From Thermococcus radiotolerans (GTDB lineage: Archaea > Methanobacteriota_B > Thermococci > Thermococcales > Thermococcaceae): a stretch of DNA of 64,000 bases. The first letter of the stretch is position 1. Each line of letters opens with the position of its first letter. Of this stretch, positions 46,381 to 55,410 are shown one piece after another. Position numbers and translations under genes: made by a program. The stretch lies in contig NZ_CP015106.1 of the NCBI RefSeq assembly GCF_002214565.1, forward strand, positions 1,488,001 through 1,552,000, given 5' to 3'. The notes beneath the pieces were generated by a model. That model made no database searches. It was not told the origin of the DNA and worked only from the letters and a program-made list of their open reading frames with translations.

Positions 46381-47133
46381 ATGTCAAAGGTTGAGGCCGT
46401 TCAGAACCCCTCCCGCGATGAACTCATGAGGATGGTCGATTCCGCCCTGTCGTCCGAGGCAATGCTGACGATATTTGCCCGCTGCAGGGTGCACTACGAT
46501 GGAAGGGCCAAGAGCGAGCTCGGCTCCGGAGACAGGGTGATAATAATCAAGCCCGATGGCGCTTTTCTCATCCACCAGAGCAAGAAGCGGGAACCCGTCA
46601 ACTGGCAGCCGCCTGGGAGCTTCGTAACGGTTGGGGAGCGCGATGGCGTAATCATCCTCCGCTCCGTGAGGAGGAAGCCGAAGGAGACCCTCGAGGTCGA
46701 GCTTGAGGAGGTCTATCTGGTCTCCCTGTTCAAGGCCGAGGACTACGAGGAGCTTGCTTTGACAGGCAGCGAGGCAGAGATGGCGGAGATGATATTTGGA
46801 AACCCCGAACTCATCGAGCCTGGCTTCAAGCCTCTCTTCAGGGAAAAGCAGATCGGCCACGGCATAGTGGACATCCTCGGACGCGACAGGGACGGCAACC
46901 TCGTCGTCCTCGAGCTGAAGCGCAGAAAGGCAGACCTGCATGCCGTCAGCCAGCTTAAGCGCTACGTTGAGGCCCTGAGCAGGGAGCATGGGAACGTTAG
47001 AGGGATACTCGTTGCCCCGTCCCTGACCTCCGGTGCAAAGAAACTCCTCGAAAAGGAGGGCCTTGAGTTCAGGAAGGTTCAGCCACCGAAGAGGGAAAAG
47101 CTCGGAAAAGGTCGGCAGAAAACCCTGTTTTAG
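46381..47133 (+). CDS. nucS: Mismatch endonuclease NucS/EndoMS
   Basis: PCNA-linked endonuclease that cuts both strands at mismatches (G-T, T-T, G-G), giving Thermococcales a MutS-independent mismatch repair route. 250 residues. The N-terminal DNA-binding domain is followed by a RecB-like nuclease core with VDILGRDRDGNLVVLELKRRKA (Asp, Glu-x-Lys catalytic set) and QLKRYVEAL. The C-terminal tail ends GRQKTLF, a PCNA-interacting PIP box. No ribosome binding site is seen. A TATA-like CTTTTTAACC 25-30 bases upstream of ATG 46381 suggests a leaderless transcript. It lies next to radA, as in other Thermococcales. Confidence 0.95.
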   Translation: MSKVEAVQNPSRDELMRMVDSALSSEAMLTIFARCRVHYDGRAKSELGSGDRVIIIKPDGAFLIHQSKKREPVNWQPPGSFVTVGERDGVIILRSVRRKPKETLEVELEEVYLVSLFKAEDYEELALTGSEAEMAEMIFGNPELIEPGFKPLFREKQIGHGIVDILGRDRDGNLVVLELKRRKADLHAVSQLKRYVEALSREHGNVRGILVAPSLTSGAKKLLEKEGLEFRKVQPPKREKLGKGRQKTLF

Positions 47134-47510
47134 CCTATGTCCATCTCCTGCGGCAGCATCTCACGGACTCTGACCACCAGCACCGTGTTCCTTTTCCTCA
47201 CTTCAACTATTCTGCCGAGGCCGAGGAGCCTCACCTGCGCCCGGCACACGGTCACTTCCCTCTCGTCGCTCTCCTCCCATGGGATCCTCTGCTCCATGCT
47301 CTCCAGGCGGAGTATCTCCGCGAGAAGCCCCTCCGTGCCCACCGTGACATCCTGGAAGGTCTCGTAGGTGAGGAAGATCCTTCCGAGCTCGCGGGCCCTT
47401 TCGAGCGCGATAACGTTCCTCGCGCTCCTTATCTCCAGGGTCTTGTACGGGCTCCTCAAAAGCTCATCGAGAACCCGTCTCGCGATTCCGGCGAGAGTTA
47501 TCGCCTCCAT
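47130..47510 (-). CDS. DUF473-like protein
   Basis: 126-residue protein beginning MEAITLAGIARRVLDELLRS and containing TLEIRSARNVIALERARE and a FLTYETFQDVTVGTEGLLAEI segment. This matches my recollection of the archaeal DUF473 family, whose function is unknown. It converges on nucS with an overlap of three or four bases. Upstream, nine bases separate it from the PbaB-like gene, so they are co-transcribed. Confidence 0.8.
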   Translation of the reverse strand: MEAITLAGIARRVLDELLRSPYKTLEIRSARNVIALERARELGRIFLTYETFQDVTVGTEGLLAEILRLESMEQRIPWEESDEREVTVCRAQVRLLGLGRIVEVRKRNTVLVVRVREMLPQEMDIG

Positions 47511-47519
47511 ACTCTCACC

Positions 47520-48248
47520 TCACAGGTAGATGCTCTCGTACTGCTTCTCGGCCTTTCTCCTGGCCTGCTCCATCTGCTCGTGCATCTTCCTCAGCTGGGC
47601 CTCTATCATCTCCGCCTCCTTGAGCAGGGGCTCCGTTGAGACCTCTATCGGCGTCAGCTTCTTCAGAACCTCTATGACGTTCGCAGCTGCCCTCGGGTCG
47701 GGTCTGTCCCCGAAGGTCTCTCCCAACAGCACGTAGGCGTCGAGTTTTTCCTTGCTTGCCTCCCAAAGGAGCTTTCCACTCATTCCCATTATCGAACCGT
47801 ACTGGAGGATTTTTACTCCCAGATTCTCGAGCTCCCTGTTCAGCTCTTCCTTGGCCCCAACTCCCCAGACGTCCATCTTCTCCTTGAAGAGGCCTATGCC
47901 TATGCCTCCGAGGGATACGATCTTGTCGGCCCTCATGTCCTTGAGGTACCTCACGAGCTCCCGGGCTATCTCGCTCACCAGGGTGGGCGGGACGTAGATG
48001 TCCGCCACGGCGAGTATTATGTTGTCCTTCCCGTAGAACCTGAGAGGAGGGTTGGGCTTTCCGTCGAGTATCAGCGCCATGGGCGGGATGAACGGGCTCT
48101 CCACGTAGCCTATCATCTCCATTCCAAGCTCCTTCGCTAGGAAGTTCGCCGCTATGTGGCCGACCAGGCCTATCCCGGGGTAGCCCTCTATCAGGATGGG
48201 GTTCTTTATCTCCGGGAGCACTATTTTCACCGGTCCCCCGTTGTCCAT
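47520..48248 (-). CDS. PAC2-family proteasome assembly chaperone, PbaB-like
   Basis: 242-residue PAC2-domain protein. The N-terminal segment NPILIEGYPGIGLVGHIAANFL is the family signature. GRPDPRAA-like DRPDPRAAANVIEVLKKL is followed by a C-terminal coiled coil (EAEMIEAQLRKMHEQMEQAR). It ends ESIYL, which fits the hydrophobic-Tyr-any (HbYX) tail that docks into the 20S proteasome alpha ring. Pyrococcus PbaB behaves this way as recalled. So a role as ATP-independent proteasome chaperone or activator is likely. ATG 48248 follows GGGGGTGAGAG. Confidence 0.85.
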   Translation of the reverse strand: MDNGGPVKIVLPEIKNPILIEGYPGIGLVGHIAANFLAKELGMEMIGYVESPFIPPMALILDGKPNPPLRFYGKDNIILAVADIYVPPTLVSEIARELVRYLKDMRADKIVSLGGIGIGLFKEKMDVWGVGAKEELNRELENLGVKILQYGSIMGMSGKLLWEASKEKLDAYVLLGETFGDRPDPRAAANVIEVLKKLTPIEVSTEPLLKEAEMIEAQLRKMHEQMEQARRKAEKQYESIYL

Positions 48249-48302
48249 GCTCTCACCCCCACGAAAGGATTTAATTCCAAAAGGTTATTAAATTTTTGCC
48301 CT

Positions 48303-48518
48303 CTACCGGACGGTGCTCCCCTTCAGTTCCGCCTTTATCTTCCACTCGTACCAGATGAAGCCTCCGATTATCCAACCTACCATAAACGTCACAAACCAGC
48401 CGGCTGAGGGTCTAACTCCCGAACCCAGAAGATGGAACATGAGGAAAGTCCCCACGAACCAGCCGATGATGCCCGCGAACGTCCAGGATACGAGCCATCT
48501 GCCGAGACCGGCCGGCAT
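48303..48518 (-). CDS. Small membrane protein, unknown
   Basis: 71 residues with two hydrophobic helices: SWTFAGIIGWFVGTFLMFHL and GWFVTFMVGWIIGGFIW. A short basic tail follows. I recognise no family. Its ribosome binding site is weak (GGGGAT), so the start is less certain. It lies between the PbaB-like gene (same strand, 54-base gap) and the divergent MTA phosphorylase gene. The intergenic region to its right holds an ORB-like site. Confidence 0.6.
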   Translation of the reverse strand: MPAGLGRWLVSWTFAGIIGWFVGTFLMFHLLGSGVRPSAGWFVTFMVGWIIGGFIWYEWKIKAELKGSTVR

Positions 48519-48567
48519 TTCAAATCCCCGTATGCCCCTTGGTCTTCATCGCCTTAAGCTTTATTCC

Positions 48568-48589
48568 GAGTTTCATTTCCACTGGAAAA
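48568..48589 (-). repeat. ORB-like site between the small membrane protein and MTA phosphorylase genes
   Basis: On the minus strand: TTTTCCAGTGGAAATGAAAC then TC. It shares 20 bases or nearly so with origin box 2 but lacks the G string. Lies 4.6 kb from oriC, overlapping the upstream promoter region. Confidence 0.65.
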
Positions 48590-48634
48590 GCAACCCTTAA
48601 ATAACTCGGGCTTTATTTTTACAGGGTGATGTCT

Positions 48635-49408
48635 ATGGTGAAGATTGGTATCATTGGTGGTTCGGGCGTTTACGGCGTCTTCGAGCCGAAAGAGACAGTC
48701 AAGGTCCACACCCCCTACGGCAGGCCTTCGGCTCCAGTGGAAATCGGCGAAATCGAGGGCGTTGAGGTTGCCTTCATACCCCGCCACGGCAAGAACCACG
48801 AGTTCCCGCCGCATGAAGTGCCATACAGGGCGAACATCTGGGCTCTCCATGAGCTCGGCGTTGAGCGCGTAATAGGCGTTACCGCCGTTGGCTCGCTCCG
48901 CGAGGAGTACAAGCCCGGTGACATAGTGGTAACCGACCAGTTCATAGACTTCACGAAGAAGAGGGACTACACCTTCTACAACGGGCCCAGGGTTGCCCAC
49001 GTTTCCATGGCCGACCCCTTCTGCCCTGAGATGAGGAAGATATTCTACGAGACCGCCAAGGATCTCGGCTTCCCTGTCCACGAGAAGGGCACCTACGTCT
49101 GCATCGAGGGGCCGCGCTTTTCCACGAGGGCAGAGAGCTTCATGTTCAGGCAGTACGCCCACATAATCGGAATGACGCTCGTCCCGGAGATAAACCTCGC
49201 CAGGGAGCTGGGTATGTGCTACGCGAACATCGCGACGGTTACGGACTACGACGTCTGGGCCGACAAGCCGGTAGATGCTCAAGAGGTCCTCAAGGTCATG
49301 GCCGAGAACAACTACAAGGTCCAGGAACTGCTCAAGAAGGCCATCCCGCTCATTCCTGAGGAGAGGAAGTGCGGCTGCGCCGACGTGCTGAAGAGCATGT
49401 TCGTCTGA
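48635..49408 (+). CDS. mtnP: S-methyl-5'-thioadenosine phosphorylase
   Basis: Phosphorolyses methylthioadenosine to adenine and 5-methylthioribose 1-phosphate in methionine salvage. 257 residues of the PNP family. Motifs: phosphate-binding [53 protein letters not shown] and a final substrate region [11 protein letters not shown]. The C-terminal KCGCAD cysteines recall the CxC disulfides that stabilise hyperthermophilic MTA phosphorylases. ATG 48635 follows GGTGATG. The MTA/SAH deaminase gene lies 63 bases downstream on the same strand, acting on the same compound. Confidence 0.95.
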   Translation: MVKIGIIGGSGVYGVFEPKETVKVHTPYGRPSAPVEIGEIEGVEVAFIPRHGKNHEFPPHEVPYRANIWALHELGVERVIGVTAVGSLREEYKPGDIVVTDQFIDFTKKRDYTFYNGPRVAHVSMADPFCPEMRKIFYETAKDLGFPVHEKGTYVCIEGPRFSTRAESFMFRQYAHIIGMTLVPEINLARELGMCYANIATVTDYDVWADKPVDAQEVLKVMAENNYKVQELLKKAIPLIPEERKCGCADVLKSMFV

Positions 49409-49471
49409 TTCCTTTTCTCCGACACCTTTTTAACTTCCAGGGGAAACACACCTTCTTAAAAGGTGATGCTC

Positions 49472-50746
49472 ATGAGCATTCTCATCAAAAACGGGCGCGT
49501 TATCTACGGCGAGAACTTTGAGGTCGTTGAGGCCGACCTTCTCATAGAAGGAAACCGCATCGTCAAGGTTGCCAAGGAGGTAACTGAAGCCGCAGACACC
49601 GTCATCGATGCCAAGGGAAAGGTGGTTTCTCCAGGCTTCGTGAACCTGCACACCCACTCCCCGATGGGCCTCTTCCGCGGTCTCGCCGACGATCTGCCCC
49701 TCATGGACTGGCTCCAGAACCACATATGGCCGCGTGAGGCAAAGCTCACGAGGGAATACACCAAGGTTGGAGCCTACCTCGGCGCGCTGGAGATGATAAA
49801 GACCGGAACGACGGCTTTTCTCGACATGTATTTCTTCATGGATGCCGTTGCCGAAGTCGTGGAGGAATCCGGCCTCAGGGGCTACCTCTCCTATGGGATG
49901 ATAGACCTCGGGGACCCCGAGAAGACCGAGAAGGAGATAAAAGAGGCCCTTCGCACGATGGAGTTCATAGAGAAGCTCGGCTCCGACAGGGTTCACTTCG
50001 TCTTTGGCCCTCATGCCCCCTACACCTGCTCGATAGCCCTGCTCAAGGAGGTCAGGAAGCTGGCGAACGAGCACGGAAAGCTTATCACCATTCACGTGAG
50101 CGAGACGATGGCGGAGATAGGCCAGATAACCGAGCGCTACGGAAAGAGCCCTGTAGTTCTACTTGATGAAATCGGCTTCTTCGGGAGTGATGTAATCATA
50201 GCCCATGGCGTCTGGCTCGACAGCAGGGACATACAGATTCTCGCGAGGCACGGCGTCACCGTCGCCCACAACCCGGCCAGCAACATGAAGCTCGCGAGCG
50301 GGGTGATGCCCCTCCAGAGGCTCCTAAACGCGGGCGTAAACGTCGGCCTCGGTACCGATGGTGCCGCCAGCAACAACAACCTCGATATGCTCGACGAGAT
50401 GAAGCTTGCCGCTCTCATTCACAAGGTTCACAACCTCGACCCGACGGTGGCGGACGCCAAGACGGTCTTCAGGATGGCCACAGTAAACGGTGCCAAAGCC
50501 CTGCGCCTCAACGCCGGCGTCATAAAGGAGGGCTACCTGGCGGATGTAGCAATCATCGACTTTAACCAGCCCCACCTCCGCCCCGTGAACAACGTGGTCA
50601 GCCACCTCGTCTACTCGGCCAGCGGAAACGACGTCGAGACAACGATAGTGGACGGAAAAATCCTCATGCTCGACCGCGAGGTCCTCACGCTCGACGAGGA
50701 GAAAATCCTTGACGAGGCCGAAAAAACGATAGAGAAGCTGGCTTAG
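49472..50746 (+). CDS. mtaD: 5'-methylthioadenosine/S-adenosylhomocysteine deaminase
   Basis: Amidohydrolase that deaminates MTA and SAH to the inosine forms. 424 residues of the TrzA/AtzA family. Zn ligands are in VNLHTHSPMGL, the GPHAPYTCS region, a later ITIHVSET histidine, IAHGVWLD, and the aspartate in GLGTDGAASNN. The enzyme assignment rests on these motifs and on its place behind MTA phosphorylase. A related guanine or cytosine-type deaminase is the less likely alternative. ATG 49472 follows GGTGATG. Confidence 0.9.
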   Translation: MSILIKNGRVIYGENFEVVEADLLIEGNRIVKVAKEVTEAADTVIDAKGKVVSPGFVNLHTHSPMGLFRGLADDLPLMDWLQNHIWPREAKLTREYTKVGAYLGALEMIKTGTTAFLDMYFFMDAVAEVVEESGLRGYLSYGMIDLGDPEKTEKEIKEALRTMEFIEKLGSDRVHFVFGPHAPYTCSIALLKEVRKLANEHGKLITIHVSETMAEIGQITERYGKSPVVLLDEIGFFGSDVIIAHGVWLDSRDIQILARHGVTVAHNPASNMKLASGVMPLQRLLNAGVNVGLGTDGAASNNNLDMLDEMKLAALIHKVHNLDPTVADAKTVFRMATVNGAKALRLNAGVIKEGYLADVAIIDFNQPHLRPVNNVVSHLVYSASGNDVETTIVDGKILMLDREVLTLDEEKILDEAEKTIEKLA

Positions 50747-50747
50747 C

Positions 50748-51566
50748 TCAGAGGCTGGCCAGCCAGTCTGGGTTTACCTCAACGGGCCTTTCCTTTTCCA
50801 CCCACACCCTGAGCTTTCTGTACATGGCTGCCCCAGCGACACCTGAGATTACGTTCGACAGGCCCGTTATGAGGCCGTCGATCAGGCCCGCCAGCAGGGC
50901 CCCAGTAAAGCCCCTGGCAACGAGGGAGGTCATGAAAACAAGCCCTCCGGCCGCGGCCCCGATGCCAACGATAACAGCTCCCATCATGGCCCCGAAGACG
51001 AAGACCTCCTTGGCGTTGTCCAGGGCGGTTCCGATTATTCCCAGTCCCTCCCCGAAATCCTTGGTCCATATGTACGCTGGAATCATCATGGTGATTATCC
51101 CCATCAGGAAGATCGCCGGGGGCAGTCCAAGCAGTCCCGCTATCACGTACCTCGTTGTTCCGGAGAGCGCGTAGTACGCCAGTATCGCGGGGAAGAGCAT
51201 GAGACCGCCGACTATGAGGATGACGATTCCGTAAACGATGCCCACCAAGAGGGCCAGTATTCCCCCGGTTATGGACTCCTTAATGAGAGCCAACTCCTCG
51301 AAGGGTATGTCCTTTTTGTGGTAGTAGAAGGCCTTGGTGGGATAGTATATTACGGTGAGCCTGATGAGCAGGGCAATGAGGACGAGGAGAGCCGCAATGC
51401 CAAGGTTTAGATTGGGACTGTAATCCACAGGCCTCATATCAGTGTTGAATCCTGAGATGGCCAAGAGCACACCAGCTATCCCTGACGCCGTAACAGGATA
51501 CCTCCATATCTTCCCGTCCTCGGAGATGGATGCAATGGTTTCCCCCAGCGCCTCGAACGCCCTCAT
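50748..51566 (-). CDS. Multi-pass membrane protein of unknown function
   Basis: 272-residue protein with about seven hydrophobic segments, rich in Gly, Ala and Ile (for example GILALLVGIVYGIVILIVGG and FVFGAMMGAVIVGIGAAAGG). An N-terminal soluble stretch of about 25 residues is followed by an odd DMRPVDYSPNLN loop. I recognise no family. ATG 51566 follows GGTGGTGGA. Upstream codons in frame lack a site. It converges tail to tail with the deaminase gene, with one base between. Confidence 0.75.
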   Translation of the reverse strand: MRAFEALGETIASISEDGKIWRYPVTASGIAGVLLAISGFNTDMRPVDYSPNLNLGIAALLVLIALLIRLTVIYYPTKAFYYHKKDIPFEELALIKESITGGILALLVGIVYGIVILIVGGLMLFPAILAYYALSGTTRYVIAGLLGLPPAIFLMGIITMMIPAYIWTKDFGEGLGIIGTALDNAKEVFVFGAMMGAVIVGIGAAAGGLVFMTSLVARGFTGALLAGLIDGLITGLSNVISGVAGAAMYRKLRVWVEKERPVEVNPDWLASL

Positions 51567-51702
51567 TCCACCACCACAGTTCATAGGCTTCACTCGTATT
51601 TAACTGTTACTGTTTTAAGTTGTATGTTGTGAAAAGCTTGCTTAGTAATTGCTCGCGCAAGGGTTAAATTCCTCCCGAGTAATCCTTGGAACGGTGAGTC
51701 CG

Positions 51703-52254
51703 ATGGTCTCCTTCGAGATTGCCCGTGGGGACATAACCCACTTCCCGGCTGAGGCTATAGTCAACGCCGCCAACCGCTATCTGGAACACGGCGGGGGCGT
51801 CGCCTACGCCATAGCTAAAGCGGCCGCTGGGAACGCCCGCGAGTACATCAGGATAAGTAAGGAAGCCATGAGGGAGCAGCTCGGAAAAAGCTCCATCGAG
51901 CACGGGGAGGTAGTTGTGACTCCTGCGATGAGGCTTGAGGAGTACGGAATCAGGTACGTCATCCACACGGTCGGGCCCTACTGCGGTGGCGTCTGGGACG
52001 ATGATAAGAAAGAAAAGCTCAGAAAGGCAATTCTCGGTGCGCTGAGAAAGGCCGACGAGCTCGGCATCAAAACGATAGCGTTTCCGGCCATAAGCGCCGG
52101 CATCTACGGCTGTCCCCTCGAGGAAGTTGTTAGGACGTTCAAGGAGACGGTCGAGGAGTTCTCAAAGGAAGCTAAGGGCGTGGAGAAGGTCTATCTCGTG
52201 CTGTACTCCGGGAGGGATTACAGAACCGCAGTTGAAACCCTCGGCTTGCACTAG
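51703..52254 (+). CDS. Macrodomain protein (ADP-ribose binding or processing)
   Basis: 183-residue stand-alone macrodomain. The N-terminal EIARGDITHFPAEAIVNAANRYLEHGGGVAYAIAKAAG-type pattern (split by residue changes here) contains the ADP-ribose loop NAAN and the GGGVA loop. VIHTVGP and FPAISAGIYGCPLEE complete the ligand pocket. Such proteins bind ADP-ribose or remove mono-ADP-ribose or O-acetyl groups. The actual substrate is not known. ATG 51703 follows GGTGAG. A TATA-like region precedes it in a 136-base gap. Confidence 0.92.
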   Translation: MVSFEIARGDITHFPAEAIVNAANRYLEHGGGVAYAIAKAAAGNAREYIRISKEAMREQLGKSSIEHGEVVVTPAMRLEEYGIRYVIHTVGPYCGGVWDDDKKEKLRKAILGALRKADELGIKTIAFPAISAGIYGCPLEEVVRTFKETVEEFSKEAKGVEKVYLVLYSGRDYRTAVETLGLH

Positions 52255-52320
52255 CACTTTAAACGTTATGTGGTGGAAAAATATATAACCCTGCAAGTTG
52301 AAACTTTGCTGGGACGTGCG

Positions 52321-52587
52321 ATGTCGTGCGAAAAGATTGAGGAACTCATCAGGAGACTCGCTCTTGGATTTGTCACGCTATTCTTGGCTGGTTTTTTGGT
52401 TCTATACTATGCCATCAGAAAACTGATCTGTGCATCAACTGATCTATGTTCTCCGAGTCCTTGGCCAAGAACGTCGGACATAAGCAGTATTGACATGCTC
52501 GTTATGATCTTCGTCGTTTCCGTTGTTTTCTTTTCCGGCCTCTGGTATCTCTCGTCCAACAGAACGGAAAAATCTGATAGGAAATAG
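52321..52587 (+). CDS. Small two-helix membrane protein, unknown
   Basis: 88 residues. Two hydrophobic helices: LGFVTLFLAGFLVLYYAI and MLVMIFVVSVVFFSGLWYL, linked by a Ser/Pro-rich loop with cysteines. Preceded by a TATA box AAAATATATAACC at about 52276-52288, which puts initiation 20 or so bases before ATG 52321. Its start is taken there, behind weak GGGACGTG. The frame is open upstream to 52270 but that part includes the promoter. AT-richer than its neighbours. A coding function is likely but not certain. Confidence 0.55.
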   Translation: MSCEKIEELIRRLALGFVTLFLAGFLVLYYAIRKLICASTDLCSPSPWPRTSDISSIDMLVMIFVVSVVFFSGLWYLSSNRTEKSDRK

Positions 52588-52601
52588 CGGGTGCATCGTC
52601 T

Positions 52602-53039
52602 ATGGAACGTGAGAATAGTATGAGTGGAGGGAACAATCCTTCCCTTTCCCCTTGGCTGCCTTTCCTTATACTCTTCCGGCTCGGTTTTCGCTTCGTCACG
52701 CTCCTCGATCCCATCATCGGCATAGTGCTTTTCTACAACGCTCCCCTCTTGCTGCATCTTCCCAGATTCGTCGCCTTGGGTTACCCGCTCCTCATGGGCA
52801 TCGCTGAGGTTTATCTTACGGTGGTTCTCAAGAGGGGGAAGTTTCCAGTCAGGCTACTTCTGGCGTATTTCATCATAGCCGTCGTCTTTGAGTTCCCCGC
52901 CGTCGTCATTGAGTCCTCCTACGTGGCGATTGAGAGTGGGGCAAGCGGGATTCTCATATTTGTCCTGATGTGGTACATCACGGCTCCCCTCGGCCTGCTC
53001 CTCGTCCTGACCTCGTATCGCTCATGGAAAACCCCTTAA
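52602..53039 (+). CDS. Small multi-pass membrane protein, unknown
   Basis: 145 residues with about four hydrophobic helices, beginning at LSPWLPFLILFRLGF. Composition is rich in Leu, Ile, Val and Phe. ATG 52602 has GGGTG ten bases upstream. A second ATG at 52620 is possible, behind GTGAGAATA. It follows the two-helix protein by 14 bases and precedes nnr by 32 bases, so all three may share a transcript. No family recognised. Confidence 0.6.
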   Translation: MERENSMSGGNNPSLSPWLPFLILFRLGFRFVTLLDPIIGIVLFYNAPLLLHLPRFVALGYPLLMGIAEVYLTVVLKRGKFPVRLLLAYFIIAVVFEFPAVVIESSYVAIESGASGILIFVLMWYITAPLGLLLVLTSYRSWKTP

Positions 53040-53071
53040 CCTTTGAGTCTGAAATTTCTCCGGTGGTGCTC

Positions 53072-54514
53072 ATGCGCATTGAAGACGTTTACATCTGGGA
53101 CATAAACGCCAAGTGGCTTGGGATTACGCCTTACCAGCTCATGGAAAATGCCGGCGCTGGAGTTGCCAGAACGATTGAGGAAAAGTTTGGGAAGGGCCTC
53201 AAGATAGCCGTCTTCTCCGGAACTGGCAACAACGGCGGCGACGGCTTCGTCGTTGCAAGACATCTCAGCTTCGAGAACGAGGTCACGCTCTTCCTCGTGG
53301 GGGACGAGGCAAAGATTAGGAGCGAGGAAGCCAGGCACAACTGGGAAATTCTAAAGGGTCTCGACTTCGTGAAAATCAAGGTTCTGAAGGACTCGGCCTA
53401 CATAAAAGAGCTCGACCTGAGCGGTTACGACGTCATCGTTGACGCCCTTCTTGGGGCAGGCACAAAGGGCGAACCAAGGGAGCCGATACGCTCCGCGATA
53501 GATAAGATTAACGAATACGCGGGAAGGGCGAAGATAGTCAGCGTCGATCTGCCGAGCGGCTACCCCAGTGCCGTTCGCGTTAAGGCCGACTTCGCGGTGA
53601 CCTTCCAGTGGGACAAGGAGGAGTACAAGGGCTTTGAAAGGATAATCGCCAAAATCGGCTATCCGAAGGAGCTCTACCACCTCGTCGGGCCCGGTGATGC
53701 CAAGTTCGCGCTCAGGAAGAAGGGCGAGCACAAGGGTCAGAACGGTAAGTTGCTCGTCATCGGCGGCAGTGAGGACTACTACGGCGCCCCATATCTCGCT
53801 TCCAAGGCCGCAAGCTACCTCGTCGATTTGGTTTATCTGGCAATGCCCTCTGAACCAGCGGAGAGAATAAGTGACCCCGATTTAATCCTCAGACCTATTG
53901 AAGGGAGGAACTTCTCGCCGGATCACGTCCATGAACTCCTGAGCATGGCTGAAAAGGCCGACGCCGTCGTTATCGGCCCCGGAATCGGCCTCGCCGAGGA
54001 GACGAAGGAGTTCGTGAGGGAATTCATAAAACGCTGCGAAAAGCCGATGGTCATGGACGCCGACGGCCTAAAGGCGGTGGCAGAAGATTTGAGCGTTCTC
54101 GATGGGAAGACCTTCGTCTTAACTCCGCACGCGGGCGAGTTCGGGATTCTCTTTGACGTGAAGCCCGAGGGTTCGCTCATGGAGAAGGCCAAGGTGGTGA
54201 CGGAAAAGGCCGGCGAGGTCGGCGGCGTTATCCTTCTCAAAGGTGCCTACGACATCATCAGCGACGGAAGGACCTGGAAATACAACAGAACGGGGAACCG
54301 GGGCATGACCACCGGTGGAACCGGCGATGTCCTGGCAGGCCTCGTTGGCGCCCTGCTTGCGCTCGGCAACGAACCGCTCAGGGCCGCTTCAGTTGGTGCC
54401 TTCCTCAACGGCCTCGCCGGCGATATGGTGAAGGAGGAACTCGGCGAGAACTTCACGGCGTTGGAGGTTGCGAAGAAAGTTCCACATGCTGTTAAGTGGG
54501 TGATGGAGTTCTGA
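53072..54514 (+). CDS. nnr: Bifunctional NAD(P)H-hydrate epimerase and ADP-dependent dehydratase (Nnr)
   Basis: Repairs hydrated NAD(P)H (NADHX, NADPHX). 480 residues, two fused domains. The N-terminal YjeF/AIBP epimerase domain (1-210) has the GTGNNGGDGFVVARHL motif. The C-terminal ribokinase-like dehydratase domain (225-480) has IGGSEDYYGAPYLASKAA, GPGIGLAEE, DADGLKAV, LTPHAGEF and the GTGDVLAG motif. The epimerase-dehydratase fusion is usual in prokaryotes. ATG 53072 follows GGTGGTG. The coding frame is open upstream but overlaps the previous gene. Confidence 0.95.
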   Translation: MRIEDVYIWDINAKWLGITPYQLMENAGAGVARTIEEKFGKGLKIAVFSGTGNNGGDGFVVARHLSFENEVTLFLVGDEAKIRSEEARHNWEILKGLDFVKIKVLKDSAYIKELDLSGYDVIVDALLGAGTKGEPREPIRSAIDKINEYAGRAKIVSVDLPSGYPSAVRVKADFAVTFQWDKEEYKGFERIIAKIGYPKELYHLVGPGDAKFALRKKGEHKGQNGKLLVIGGSEDYYGAPYLASKAASYLVDLVYLAMPSEPAERISDPDLILRPIEGRNFSPDHVHELLSMAEKADAVVIGPGIGLAEETKEFVREFIKRCEKPMVMDADGLKAVAEDLSVLDGKTFVLTPHAGEFGILFDVKPEGSLMEKAKVVTEKAGEVGGVILLKGAYDIISDGRTWKYNRTGNRGMTTGGTGDVLAGLVGALLALGNEPLRAASVGAFLNGLAGDMVKEELGENFTALEVAKKVPHAVKWVMEF

Positions 54515-54678
54515 GGTGGTACGATGATAGGCCGCCTTTTGAAGGCCTTCCTTTTTATTTCTGTTTCTTGAATTGATGCTAGCAAGAACGAAACCTGTGT
54601 TCAACTTAAAACCACCGATGAAACTACATCACTGCTGATGTTAGAGGTAATATTGAATGGTAAGCAAAAAACAAAAAT

Positions 54679-55410
54679 TCAGTCTGTTTGGGTAAGCTTG
54701 AATTCAAGATCAAACTCAACGCTGTCACTCATGGCAACGTTGTTGATATTTATGCCATATGAAGTCCAGTTTTCATCCCATCCTAAAATGAAGCCACTTC
54801 CCTTAAATGTAATCTCCATAAGTAGAGTTACATTCTCTCCAGGTCCAAGCACAATCCCTGTGGGGATGTAGGTGTTGTTGGGGATTGAGTAGGTAGAGCT
54901 GTAATCCGTGAATTGCTTAGAAAGGATTGTCCGCTCGTACCATTGATGCTCTCCATCGTCGTTCTCATCAACATAGACAGAAATCGATAGTTGATCCCAT
55001 AATTCTCCATCCCCATAGTCTGAGGAATGCTTGTAATGCGTATACCTTTCCGTTACCTGCTCACCTTCTACATCTCCGTTCTCAATCTCGGGTTCGAGGA
55101 GACCGTTTTCGTGGCTAACTATGTTCAGAAACTTGAACGAAAGATTTCCAGGCAAAGTACCGCTGTTTTTTAGTTTGAATTTCCACGTTACTTTATCTCC
55201 GGGTGCCATGTTCGATACTTCAAAATGTATCACATTGGGATCGTCTACCCAGTGAGTTCCATTCCATACTTTCAAATCAAGAGTTCCGGCCGCGATAACG
55301 TTTCCTGAGCTGGTTTCTGTGTCACTAAAAACTGAGAACGTTCCTGCTCCTCCAAGAATACTGATGGCCAACACCGCTACAATAACCACCACGAGTGGAA
55401 ATCTCCTCAT
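54679..55410 (-). CDS. TasA/camelysin-like exported protein (SipW-type signal)
   Basis: 243-residue secreted protein. The signal peptide MRRFPLVVVIVAVLAISILG is followed by GAGTFSVFSDTETSSGNVIAAGTLDLKVW, the typical start of TasA/CalY (camelysin) proteins, whose cleavage is often done by SipW-like signal peptidases. Fold: beta sandwich with FEVSNMAPGDKVTWKFKLKNSG. Archaeal TasA relatives build bundling pili by donor-strand complementation in Pyrobaculum. No SipW or second pilin gene is adjacent, so polymer formation is inferred only. Lower GC than neighbours. ATG 55410 follows GGAGGAAT. Confidence 0.8.
   Translation of the reverse strand: MRRFPLVVVIVAVLAISILGGAGTFSVFSDTETSSGNVIAAGTLDLKVWNGTHWVDDPNVIHFEVSNMAPGDKVTWKFKLKNSGTLPGNLSFKFLNIVSHENGLLEPEIENGDVEGEQVTERYTHYKHSSDYGDGELWDQLSISVYVDENDDGEHQWYERTILSKQFTDYSSTYSIPNNTYIPTGIVLGPGENVTLLMEITFKGSGFILGWDENWTSYGININNVAMSDSVEFDLEFKLTQTD

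Noticed and set aside
53603-53614. TTCCAGTGGGAC inside nnr as an ORB-like site
   Set aside because: The 3' half of the dyad is broken and no box-specific tail follows, so it was not listed among the ORB-like sites.
54524-54571. Short frame MIGRLLKAFLFISVS after nnr with GAGGTGGT upstream
   Set aside because: 15 codons, hydrophobic, no conserved neighbour. It lies in a T-rich stretch that more likely serves as the nnr transcription end.
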